DNA of 48,053 bases from contig JABVXV010000277.1 of assembly GCA_013365325.1 (NCBI GenBank), positions 1-48,053 of the forward strand, read 5' to 3'. Of this stretch, positions 34,737-45,262 are shown piece after piece. The notes below the pieces were generated by a model. The model searched no databases, was not told the DNA's origin, and was given only the letters and a program-made list of their open reading frames with translations. Each line of letters starts with the position of its first letter. Positions within the stretch are counted from its first letter, which is position 1. A program made the position numbers and the translations under genes. Origin of the DNA: Dipetalonema caudispina. Taxonomy: Eukaryota; Nematoda; Chromadorea; Rhabditida; Onchocercidae.

Positions 34737-37700
34737 ATGGACGCCTTATTGCCTTCTTTTTCTGATTCTTCTTCATCGGACTCTTCTTTGTTGGATTCTT
34801 CGACATCAGCAGGTTCTTTACTTAGGGAGCATTCATCACCACAGAAAATGGTTGAAGAGGAAGGCAGCTCTGATGCATTCCTGTTAGAAGCGATGATTTG
34901 TTCGATTTGTTTTATGGTTAGTCTTATGTAAATAAATAAAGAAATAAATATATATATATGTATATACATATACTTCATATTGAAACTGTGCATGTATCAT
35001 ACTAAGCAATGATCCTAGCAAGATAGTCTGATTTGATAGTTTGAAAATATTAGAATAGATTGGAAGGATCATGTTTCATCTTATTCTTCATGTTTATCTC
35101 AGCATTGCATTTGCGTATATTCTCATTTTTATGTATCTCTCTTGAAGATATTTGATGAGCCAAAGCAACTGCAATGTGGGCATTCATTTTGTACAACGTG
35201 TATCGATCGGCTTTGTAATGAAGTGGAACAGAAATATGCTTGTCCCATGTGTCGTGCACATTTTACTAATCCACCTGTCATCAATTATTCTTTAAAGAGT
35301 TAGTTCCTCACAAATTCTTTTTTCTTGTCTCTCATGTACAGGACTGTTTAGCTTGAAGTAACTGTTTGGATAGACTGCTTGGTAGTGTTTTTTTTTCTTT
35401 TTTTTTTTGCAGCATAAGCTGAGTTTTAAACTGCTTGTTTTGGATTTAGTTATAAAAGTCCGGAGAGAAAAAGTGAGTAATTGAACTTTTAATTATCATA
35501 AAGCAGGGTTGGGCATGAAGCTACGAAATAACCCAAAAGAGCCAAGTCATTTACAGCTTGCCACCGAGTAATGAGTTGATGATTTATAACTTGTTAATTG
35601 TGTTAGAGCAATGAGATTTTTTTAGACCTTATATCTCGAATAAAAGAAAAAGATGCTATGGTTAAATATTGTCACCAATGCTCGAATGCTATAAAACCAG
35701 AGGATCAATATTGTTGCGATGACTGCGATCATATTGATAGAATAGAAGTACGGATCTTCTCTACTAAGAGGAATAATGTTCATTCTGTATATGATCTGTT
35801 AGTGGTGGCGATAATCGTTATATCGAAAAATTGTTTCTTTGTATCATGAAGATGATAAGGGCATAGGGCAGAAAAATTATCAAATAAAGTAATGAAATCT
35901 ATGGTAAATAAACTAGTCTGTTTTTGTGAAAGAAGAGTTTTAGAGTTTGAAATTTCAGGTGTAATGTGAATGTCACTCTCGATAAAGTTACAAAGTTCAA
36001 AAGGAACATGTAAAAAAAAATTAATGCAAATATGCTTTGGGAATAATATATCCATATTTTGATAGAAATGTCATAATGTAAACAATAATTATGATAAAAA
36101 AAGATCAGGGAAAGAGATATGTTATCTTCTATTTACTTATACATTGAAATTACTATTTTCAAATTAAATTTTTCAGCATATTCGTTGTGGTTTATGTGTA
36201 ATAAATGGACATGCTAAAATGGGCCATACTGTATCAAAGTATGGCGAGTCAAAAGAACGAGCTAAAACAGCTCAGCAGACACTCCATGAAATGATCAGTG
36301 AGACTGTACAGTTTTTGAAAGAATGTAAAAAATTGACTACTGATCGCTTAAATTGTGTGGATAATTTATTTAAGGTTTGTTTCAATTGCAAATTCGTGAA
36401 TTGTAATGTTTCCTTTCTTTTTGCCAAGTACTAATCCCTGAAAAAAAAAATTTCGTGAAGAAATATTACTGAGAATGCTCATTTTTCATATTGGTGTGAA
36501 GTAGTGTATGAATTGCAATATCTATAGAAAAATGTTTGGTAAAAAACAGTTCCTGTAACATCAGTATTTCAGCTGCTGGGTGAACAGTATACGCAATTCC
36601 AAGCGCTAGAAACAGCACTAAGTACGGACGGGTTTTTATCAAAAAAGGATATTGAGATAAAATTGGAGCATGCCCGACGATTACATGCAATATACATACG
36701 GGTTTGTTGTTGAATGTGATTCAGTACATTATAGGTAAAAATATTTTATGTTTTTTTATGCAGCAACTTCGTTATGTAATTTAAGTGAACCTATTCTAGA
36801 TCTATTAGAATAAAAAAATAACTTGCTTAGTTCATTTGGATCATCAAATGTTTTGATATAATTCAGTTTAAAAAATACATGAAGTCGAGCTGAAAAAAAT
36901 GAACTAGTGATCAGGCTTACCAGATGGAAATCGCCTGATATTCTTATTTGTTCATCAGCAGAAATAAATTACATAAATTTTGATTCTATGATTATGAAAT
37001 AGGCATTTTATGACAGTAATGTTGAATGACTTGCGATAACAACTAGTCCTTTCATCAGTATATTATTATTTCTGCAACCATTGATATCGATTCATGAGTA
37101 GAGGTGTTAAATCGTCTTTCTACACGAAATTCACGAAATTCATTGAACAACAGTATTATAAATAGCTGATGAAATAGAAGCATGTTAGAGATTTTTTTCT
37201 CTTCAGCCGAAGTAATAATGTCTGTTGTAGATTGTCCAATGTCAAGCGATCCATTTTTGGCTACTTGAATAGCGAGGTGGATGAAATGAAAGGGTTTATC
37301 GCCTGACATGAGTTCCATCTACTGCAGTTGTAGTCATTCACATATTAAGACTTTTAATTGAATAACATAAATATTTCAGAGTGCTTCCGAATTTGCCGGA
37401 TTCATGAACACCATGTTCAATGAAATTACAGTACTGACAGAAAGGACAGGCGTGGAACTGGCAGGTCATGCTGTGTACGGAGATATAATGAATAAAAGAG
37501 AATTGATTGCACAATCCGCCCAGTTAATTGCTTCCATATTTAGTATTTTATATTCTGAAATATGTCAAAAAAATTAAATGGTAGCATGTCATAACTGTTA
37601 GAATTCTCCCCTCCATCCGTTTTTTCCCCACACATTTCAGTCGTTTGGATGGATATATAATTATGAATTATTGATATATGTCGTAAGCAGAATCAGATGT

Positions 37701-37987
37701 TCATCCTCGTTGGTTCTAAATTTTTTTCTTTTTTTTATATTAATACAAATTTCAGGGAGCAAACGCGGTCGTGGTTCGAATATCAGCGGACAGGACGTTT
37801 TAGTGCTTTATGCTCAGCTATATCACGTCGAAATGCTGCTATAGCACGGCGCCATCTTATGACATGTAATCCTCGATCAGAATCGGAAGTATTTGTCGAT
37901 GTAATGCCATCAACGTTATCGGCAGCACCGGCCACACCTGTTTTGCCCGTATCTAGAAATGAAGTTTTGCTAGTTCATCAAACCTGA
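34737..37987 (+). CDS. RING finger plus B-box-like protein (TRIM-type ubiquitin ligase candidate)
   Basis: Probably an E3 ubiquitin ligase. Exons: 34737-34916, 35148-35298, 35626-35747, 36177-36374, 36573-36701, 37380-37522, 37756-37987; 384 residues, phases agree. A Ser/Asp-rich N-terminus precedes a C3HC4 RING: CSIC (55-58), split by an intron, then LQCGHSFCTTC and YACPMC. A second Cys/His cluster follows (KYCHQC, QYCCDDC, IRCGLCVINGHAKMGH), spaced like a degenerate B-box. Then comes a helical, coiled-coil-like stretch (TAQQTLHEMISETVQFLKEC and on through EIKLEHARRLHAIYIR). The C-terminal exon has a basic segment (FSALCSAISRRNAAIARRHL) and ends EVLLVHQT; no NHL, SPRY or filamin domain is seen. 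Exon 6 could instead end at 37542, which shifts the last exon to a frame that stops at 37844. Confidence 0.85.
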
Positions 37988-38221
37988 TTAGCTGCCTTGT
38001 TAGCGAGGAAACATTTTGTCTTTTTTCTACCTCTCCAAAATTGTTGGTCTTTTATTTCCATTTACTAACTAAATTAACAAAGGGATTAAATATGCATAAA
38101 CAAATGAAAAAAAAACTGCCATCCTCAAATCTGAACTTTATCGGAGATATTCACTCATCCATCGACTTATTCTTGTATCATTTCGTGCTATTAATCTGCT
38201 ACATTTTTCAATGCATACTTT

Positions 38222-38227
38222 AATAAA
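38222..38227 (+). terminator. Possible polyadenylation signal for the RING gene
   Basis: AATAAA about 235 bases after the stop codon. One of few in this stretch; not decisive in AT-rich DNA. Confidence 0.35.
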
Positions 38228-39548
38228 ACGAGTCATAATGAATGTATTCAGTGTATTTGTTTCCGAATTATCCAAACTTATCCTCTTTCAGTCCGATTCA
38301 TTTGCTGTATTCACAAGTTGTTCATTTTGCTTAGCTATTTTGTGGTTACAGCCTGAGGATTGTTTTTGGATCTCGTTGTTCTATTATACGTTTTATTATG
38401 TTTCACTTTTGATAGCGTGCAAATGATGTAATCACTGGTTAGGACTAAGAAATGAAGTAAGAATAGCTAAGTAAATTTGCTTGGAATAGAATTGGCTGTT
38501 ACATGGATGGATGGCTATCTGCATATTTAATGCATCTTTTCTGATTTTTTCCGAATTTTGGAAATTTGCTCTGTATTGAACCAACTACTCTGTTTTGTTT
38601 ACTATGACCAGTAATCATAATCGGGATATGGTCAGGATATGGAGAGGACCTGCTTATCTTTCATAACGTTTATATAGGTGTATTTGTTATAAAAGTTTCA
38701 CTGAACTTCTATAACCCAAATATCGATGTACAACTTGTTGATACTCGTCCATTTGAATATTCCTATTTAATCCACCTGGACATCCAGACAGTATTATTTT
38801 GTCCAGAAATCAGTTACAATACTATGATTCATTTGTACAATGATAGATGGATTTGTTAGAAAAAAGAATATGAGAAAATACCGGGTGATGCTAACACGGT
38901 GAACGATGTTTTTGTTGTAAGATCAATCAGTAAATTGTATATTCTTGACATTGCTGTTATAGTAATATTTGTAGAATTCAACCATAGACAAGTGCTTTAG
39001 TGGTATTTTCATACTTATTTGTTGGAAAAAAGAATATGAAGAAATAGGCTATATGTCAATAATTTTGTTAGTTGTAGTGTAATGTTTGATAAAAATTAAT
39101 TTTAAATCATTTGATATGAATCCTTTTAAACTTAATAAATCATATGATATTTACATTGTCGAGGGTTTCCTATTTTCTAAGCGAAAAGTATTGAATAAAT
39201 GAGTTTTTTCTTGTAATCATTCCTCCTTTTTTGAAGGATTTATGGTTTAGCCATAGTCTTAAACGATTATTTCTTCAAATGAATAGGTTCTGGTCATTGT
39301 AGTGTGTTTTCTGATATTCGGAATATTTCTAAAAGGCAGATAAAATCTATGATATCAATTTAATCAGTTCATTCAAAATTTCAAAGTTCATGGCATAGAT
39401 TACCTAACCTCGATTTGGCTACCGTACAATTTTTTTTTTCTTGGTGGCTCATTTGGGCCTCTCAGAATTTCATGTTTCTACTTTTTAACACTCTCCCTAC
39501 TCAATTACCGAATAGGTATAGATAAGAGCATTTTTCATGATGCTAATA

Positions 39549-39614
39549 GTCGAGGAATTTATTGTTTGGACGTCAGGGGAAGTCGAGGAATTTATTGTTT
39601 GGACGTCAGGGGAA
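39549..39614 (+). repeat. Exact 33-bp tandem duplication upstream of mrpl-49
   Basis: GTCGAGGAATTTATTG...TCAGGGGAA occurs twice head to tail (39549-39581, 39582-39614) with no differences seen. It lies 86 bases before the mrpl-49 start. Confidence 0.92.
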
Positions 39615-39699
39615 CGTAGGAAATAGAAGAGGCGACTTAAATATGAATTCTGTTGTAAAAATATGACTTATATTGTGCGTGAATATTTAAGAGCGCTTT

Positions 39700-41105
39700 A
39701 TGTTTCGACATTCTTTGAAACAAATCAGAAATGCTGTGGAATTGACGAAATGTCATTGCCGAAAAATTACGAGCGCAGAAAATGCCACGACATCAAGTGG
39801 CGAAATATGGGACGATCCGTGGCAAGCTGCTATGTCGAAAACAGGTATCTGTTTTCGTTGTAAATTAAATTTCATTTCTTTCACGATATGATTGAGAGAA
39901 TTTGGCTTGAGAACAATAAGTATTCGGTGAAGGATATGATTTGCTTTATCAATTAGAAGATATGAAGATTTGTTGCCATTTTTTATAATGACAAGCTGTC
40001 ATTTTTTTCAGTTGAAAATTCTTTTAATTGTTAAATTCTCCTAACGTTTTTCCTTTTTTGTTATTGTTGCTTTTAGAGTTCATCTTCACATCATATTATT
40101 TACGTTTCTACTACTATTACCCTCTTCTTTTTCCACGTTATAAAGTTTAGTATATCCTCCTTTGATGGTAATCCAAGTGTATGGAGAATTGTTTCAGAGC
40201 AGACGCGAAGCAAAGCGGTTGAGATATCGGTTGATTGGAAATATGTGCAAAGGCTCATGCCAAAGAAACTGATTCCTGATGTACCAAAACATGATAAATA
40301 TCCAACACCTAGTGGTTGGAGACCACCAAAACGTATGATTTTTTTTCTTTTTTTGCATGTTCTTTTCGGGATTTCAGGGAGTCAGTCTTCTTACTTGTTA
40401 TTTCAGATTAAGATGTTCTTAGAAATTTTGCTTTTCTTTTTCCAGCTCGGCCAGACCTAACGTTTTACGTGGAACGAAATCGTGATCACTTGTTACCACT
40501 TTATTTAGAAACGAGAAGGGATCAGTTAGATCCAAAGACATTGGAATTTGAATATGTTGAGTTGGTATTGGTGAGAAAAATTTATGGCGATGTATTCGTA
40601 TGTTCTAATTACCCTTCTCTTTCCAATTCTTTAAACAATTTATAGTTATTGTATAATATTGGGCCACTGGAAGTGGTCCTATTTAATCTTATTGACAATG
40701 GAAATTTCATGACCACCTGTGCTACATTCAGTACACCGCTTCAGTTATGATATGTCAGATCGGTGGTTAGATCTGAACTACATAGTCAGAGTTGGAAGTT
40801 TTATTTTTCAGGAAAGTTAGCTAGTGGATAACTTCCTAAAAATTTTTTTGTAGGATATCAAATGTGGACTATTTGGACTTTTCCAATGAAACAAATTTTT
40901 GTGAAACCTCTAAAAAATTACTTATTTCTTTGTAGCTAGCATAAATATTTGTATTAAGGAATGTGAAAAGAAAATGCGGGAATATTTGGAAGACTATTTG
41001 CAACATCCAATCGCGACGCATGTTGATGAACTGAAAGGATTGATTCGAATAAAAGGTGCTGATCGTGCTGTTGTTGAGCAGTGTTTGTATGACTTTGGTT
41101 TTTGA
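39700..41105 (+). CDS. mrpl-49: Mitochondrial ribosomal protein mL49 (MRPL49)
   Basis: Component of the large mitochondrial ribosomal subunit. Exons: 39700-39844, 40198-40332, 40446-40597, 40959-41105; 192 residues (human 166). The first exon is basic and Ser/Thr/Cys-containing, suitable for a mitochondrial targeting sequence (MFRHSLKQIRNAVELTK). The family signature is clear: YVQRLMPKKLIPDVPKHDKY followed by PTPSGWRPPK, then FYVERNRDHLLPLYLE, VRKIYGDVF, MREYLEDYLQ and the end LIRIKGADRAVVEQCLYDFGF-like (the C-terminal motif is read across 41029-41102). Exon 3 is extended past a tempting GTGAGA at 40571 to a GTATGT donor at 40598 because RKIYGD belongs to the family. An overlapping frame from 39663 is a shadow. 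Confidence 0.95.
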
Positions 41106-41145
41106 ATATTGAGGCTTTTTCAAGCCATAATTAAACATGCTATAG

Positions 41146-41151
41146 AATAAA
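41146..41151 (+). terminator. Probable polyadenylation signal for mrpl-49
   Basis: AATAAA 41 bases after the stop codon; a second copy lies near 41211. The short distance suits nematode 3' UTRs. Confidence 0.5.
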
Positions 41152-42310
41152 TACTGTTTGCAGCTGAGATTTCGCTACACATACAATCCTTTTCTCAAGA
41201 TGAAAAGTGAATAAATATTTCTCATCACGACGATTTTTCAAAATCTCACTTTAGCCTTCCATATGCGTTCTTCATCTTTTTTCGATATTGCAAGCATTTC
41301 ATTCAATCATATGGCCCTAAAAAAGCTAATCTAAAACTGAAATTACGATTTACGTTGTATTATATACAAAATTTATGATAAAATGAGGATGTGATATTGT
41401 ACTTATCATTGGGAATGTTATCATTTCAAATGAACATTATCTTTTTTCGTTTATTCACTCATTTCTCAGCCAACACATAATTTCTGGCTTAGAAAAAAAA
41501 AAAGAAAAAAGAAAATTAAACGTGCATTCATTCTTTAAATATTTCCTACAGCATAGTTAAATTTTTTAACCTCTAGACGTAGTAATGTTTGCACAACAAT
41601 GATTTTATAGCAAATCGAACCATAACGCTAGAAACAATTCAATTCATTACTCTTCTACAAATATTGAGTTATATTTAAGTATCAATGATTGAATGATGAT
41701 AGGTACTTCTATTCCCTTAATTATAGGCTATAATAATTATATAATTGATGTATATCATTGAGCATTAGATAATGATAATGATGATGATGATGTTGTTGAA
41801 AGTTATAATTATAAGAGAATAAAGTTTAGCTAATCGATTATGCTACATAATTTCTTGATGTAAAGATTAATTGAATGGAAGAAAGAGAAGAGAAAAGCTA
41901 ATCTAATAGTGAATAAGAAAAGAAATTATTTGTTATAGAGATGTTAGTTAAATGAATGTAAATTTAAGTGTTAAATTAATAATATTATTATTATCAAATT
42001 GATATGAGAAAAAAAAAATTAAGTTTAACAACAATTGATAAATCAATTTTTTAATAAGTAAAAATTACGATAAAACATTTGTCAAATGTCACATATAAAT
42101 TGATTTCTTTAGCTTGAAATGATTACAATGATGAATGTTATCGATGGTTTGTAATAAATGTATCATTGATATGATTCAACAACCAAACAAACAAAACAAG
42201 TTATATTATATAAACATTCATTAAATTCATTTCCTATCAATTTTATCAGTTTACGTTTACTTTTAACGTTTATTAATGCATTATGCTTACGTGTTATCGT
42301 TGATAAATAT

Positions 42311-42316
42311 TTTCAG
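42311..42316 (+). promoter_or_regulatory. Splice (SL or 5'-UTR intron) acceptor of the MIM-motif gene
   Basis: TTTCAG ending 34 bases before the ATG at 42351. This favours 42351 over the in-frame ATG at 42276, which would sit in the removed sequence. Confidence 0.55.
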
Positions 42317-42350
42317 GATTCATTTTTATATTGCTGTGAAATTTTTTTTA

Positions 42351-44604
42351 ATGAGTAATAGTAAATGGTGGTTTGATGATGATTTGCCATCTTCATCGAT
42401 ACAACAGAAATATATGCATAATATTCTTTCTTCATCACAATTTTTATCGCAAAATCATCAACTGTTAGAGAAGGATAAAATTTTGGAGCAACGTTTGGCA
42501 AATTTAAATGTGAATGATAAGAATGAAAATCAGATGGAAACATTAGCATCTTTAGAGGAACGAGCAAAAATGCTAAAAATGACTGATGGAAGTAAGCATT
42601 TTTGTTTTTTTTTTGATTTGTTGAATTTTTTAATAAATTTTTTTTGTATATCAATAATAGAGATTTATTTGGAGTAATTAGTTGATTGTTAATTTTTACT
42701 TTCTTGATGTTCCATCTCATGAAATGTTTCTTGAAGAGGACATGAAAATTCTGATAAGTGCTTTTGTCACTACTATATGATCTTCTTGTATTTTCTTTTT
42801 TATCGATTGAAATAAATGGATTATTTTTATTTTTGTAGACTTTATAAAATGCATTTATTTTAAGGTCAAGATACACCTTCAGTGAGTGATATAGAAGAAC
42901 GATTGGCAAAGCTTCGTGGTTCACCAGTGAAGAATATCAGATATCCAAGGGTATTGTTAGCGATTCATCATAGTTCAGTTAAAAGTTCCAATTCAGTTTC
43001 AGGGTTTGAGTTATTGCCATTTCGGCTCATTAAATTATGGAGCAAAAAAGTCGCATTTACTTTTGTTTTTTCAGTTGCAATGTTAGTCAACTTTCAGTTT
43101 GCTGTTTTAAATGGAAATGAAGTTGAAGAAGAAACGGTTGAAAAATTGATAAAACGAGCAAGAGATGAAGCTATGTTAGAGACAAAGTGGGATTGTTCTG
43201 AGAAATCAGAAGATGAACATGGTGTTGATCCGGAAGAATTCATTAAAATGTGCGGTAGTGATCCCTCTCTTCCAGATGGTATGCTTATTTGTAATTGTTA
43301 GTTTTATTTCATTTGCTGGAACAAAAAGTTTATTTTATAAAGGATGTATTGTTTGTTTTGTATGTGTGCCAATAGTTAAATAGTTACTTTATAGGGGTTT
43401 GATATTGATATAAATAATTAGGTTCTCTGAAATCTTGTTCCACATCAAAATTTCTCTTTGAGGACCGATCAGTTTAACAAAATGATTCCTAATTAATGTA
43501 TACTTGGACAACAGGTAGCATCACGTTTGTTGTAGTGAAATTTCATTTCATTTCTACATTCTAGAAAGATCATGTACTTGATGATATTTTTATCTGAAAA
43601 GAACCCTTGCTAAATATCTAATTTTGAACAAAAATTATCATCAGTCGTGAAGCAATCGTTGAACTGATGGTTTTTATAGAGTTGAGTGGAGAGCTATCCA
43701 TATCAGATACAGATATAATGGGTCGAGATACGATTCGGAATTTGAAAGCGATACAGCGAACGATGAAGTTGGCCAAACAGCAAAGTATAAAGGCAGCTAA
43801 GCTGACACGCATGGGCACTGATAATCAGTCGGTGGACAACGAAATTAAGAAGCTAATGAAATTAAGTATGAAAGGATCTTTTATATTTCTATCAAATGTA
43901 AATACATTGTAAATATATATGTTTAGTTGTTTAGAACCGCATAGTTGCGTAATTTCCTTTCGTTTTGCTTTTAATGATAGATTATTTTCACGAGCATGCT
44001 ATTGCATCATTGCGATCACGTTCGACTTCCATTCTTTTCCATCACATTTTGAAATTTATTCCTGGTTGCTTACGAAATCCTCATTTCAGCCAATCAAAGT
44101 AATGTGAAATCGGAAAAAATAAGTGACGAGTTGAGCAAATTCTGGAAGAGAAGATGGGATTATGAGGTGTCTTCTTCTGAGTGCAGTTCAAAAAATGAGA
44201 ATTCGGACGATAATACCGAAATGGATGATGAAGAACTACAAAAGGTAGGGGCAGTTCTTTTCCTTAGTAATTTACGGCTCATCTTCTAATTCTTTTTCTT
44301 GAAAAGAAATAATATACATCCAGTTAAGATTGTTACATTATCACTTCCTGATATTTTGAAATTCAGGTGAGTGAAAATCGTTTGATCGATAGATCATTTT
44401 CGTTATTGATTTTGCACAAAGTAGTATTTCTCCAATTTATTAAATCGGCATAATTATTTTTGAGAGCTATCCTTTGTGTTCTTTTATTTCAAGGTTGTAC
44501 TGGAAGCTGAGGAAGCGGAGAACGAAGCCATGCAAATGATACAAGAGTCGAGGAAAAGTAGCAAGAAAAGTGGTATACTTTCCAGAATCTTTCGTTCTCG
44601 GTAG
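42351..44604 (+). CDS. Charged protein with repeated MIM-like motifs (ZFYVE19/ANCHR-like without the FYVE finger)
   Basis: Possible ESCRT-linked regulator. Exons: 42351-42591, 42865-42950, 43098-43278, 43680-43865, 44090-44244, 44494-44604; 319 residues, phases agree. It has repeated short motifs of the type (E/Q)xRLxxL: ILEQRLANLNV, LEERAKMLKM and DIEERLAKLRGSP, close to the MIT-interacting motifs of ANCHR. Then an acidic helical part (NEVEEETVEKLIKRARDEAM), HGVDPEEFIKMCGSDPSLPD, a basic helix (NLKAIQRTMKLAKQQSIKAA), an acidic stretch (NSDDNTEMDDEELQK) and a basic end KKSGILSRIFRSR. ANCHR normally starts with a FYVE-like zinc finger and none is present, nor any B-box. The relation to ANCHR is inference from short motifs. 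An alternative is an unrelated nematode-specific protein. The minus-strand frame over 42313-42924 is a shadow. Confidence 0.7.
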
Positions 44605-45262
44605 TTGCATATACTGCCAATTCTTCATCTCTTCATTGTTTTATCGCAGAACTATCCCAATGAAAAAGCAAATTAATTAAAACTTTCGAATTAAAGTAAT
44701 TCGGTGCAGATTTTAGCTTTCGCACTACAACGAATGAGAAAGCTAAAATTATTATACATGCATTTGAAAATTTATGGTTTACGTATATGTGCCGTATTTT
44801 TTATCACTTATGTAAGTAGTTATGTTTCTTTTGGCTGAATTTACGCTTCGCAGATATTATTTTCCTCTTAACACCCGATATTACTTTTATATGTTAAATA
44901 TGTTGAGATTTTGAAGTCCATCATCGCAAATGGTAAAACAAATCATAACAACAAGCTTGATTACTCTTCAGATCAGCGATATCAAATGGTTATTTGATAT
45001 CTTTTTAATATTTGGCTTCATGTCATCATTTGAAGATGAACGACAGAGCATAATAATGTTTTTTCTTCTTTTCCTTTTATAACCATTAATGCTGTGTGTA
45101 TCTACAAAAATTTTATGATATTAAAATCCTCTTCTTCAGAGCATTGTTATCTATTCGTTCCAATGCTCATACCTTTTTGAAATATTGTACTTACTGTCTA
45201 TCGCTTTCTTCTAAGCATTTCCATTTTTCTGCTGCACAATTACTAACTTTCATCTAAATTAC
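44605..45262. other. Convergent spacer between the MIM-motif gene and the steroid reductase
   Basis: 658 bases holding both 3' ends. No gene, RNA or repeat recognised. Confidence 0.5.

Larger units (their letters stand above)
37988..39699. other. Intergenic between the RING gene and mrpl-49
   Basis: About 1.7 kb. Holds a candidate AATAAA for the RING gene at 38222-38227, two related GTTRGAAAAAAGAATATGA segments (near 38856 and 39020), and an exact 33-bp duplication at 39549-39614. Short frames at 38041-38426 show no family signal. Confidence 0.5.
41106..42350. other. Intergenic between mrpl-49 and the MIM-motif gene
   Basis: About 1.2 kb, AT-rich. Contains a (GAT/AAT) microsatellite at about 41769-41797 and the acceptor at 42311-42316. 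No gene seen. Confidence 0.5.

Noticed and set aside
39663..39863. Cys-containing 66-codon frame starting at 39663
   Set aside because: Shadow frame of mrpl-49 exon 1, whose own frame splices correctly to the mL49 signature.
40571..40576. GTGAGA donor for mrpl-49 exon 3
   Set aside because: Using it removes the conserved RKIYGD segment and leaves no in-frame acceptor without a stop.
42313..42924. 203-codon minus-strand frame, the longest in the window
   Set aside because: It is antisense to exons 1-2 of the MIM-motif gene and their intron; low-complexity, and the plus strand has consistent splice phases.
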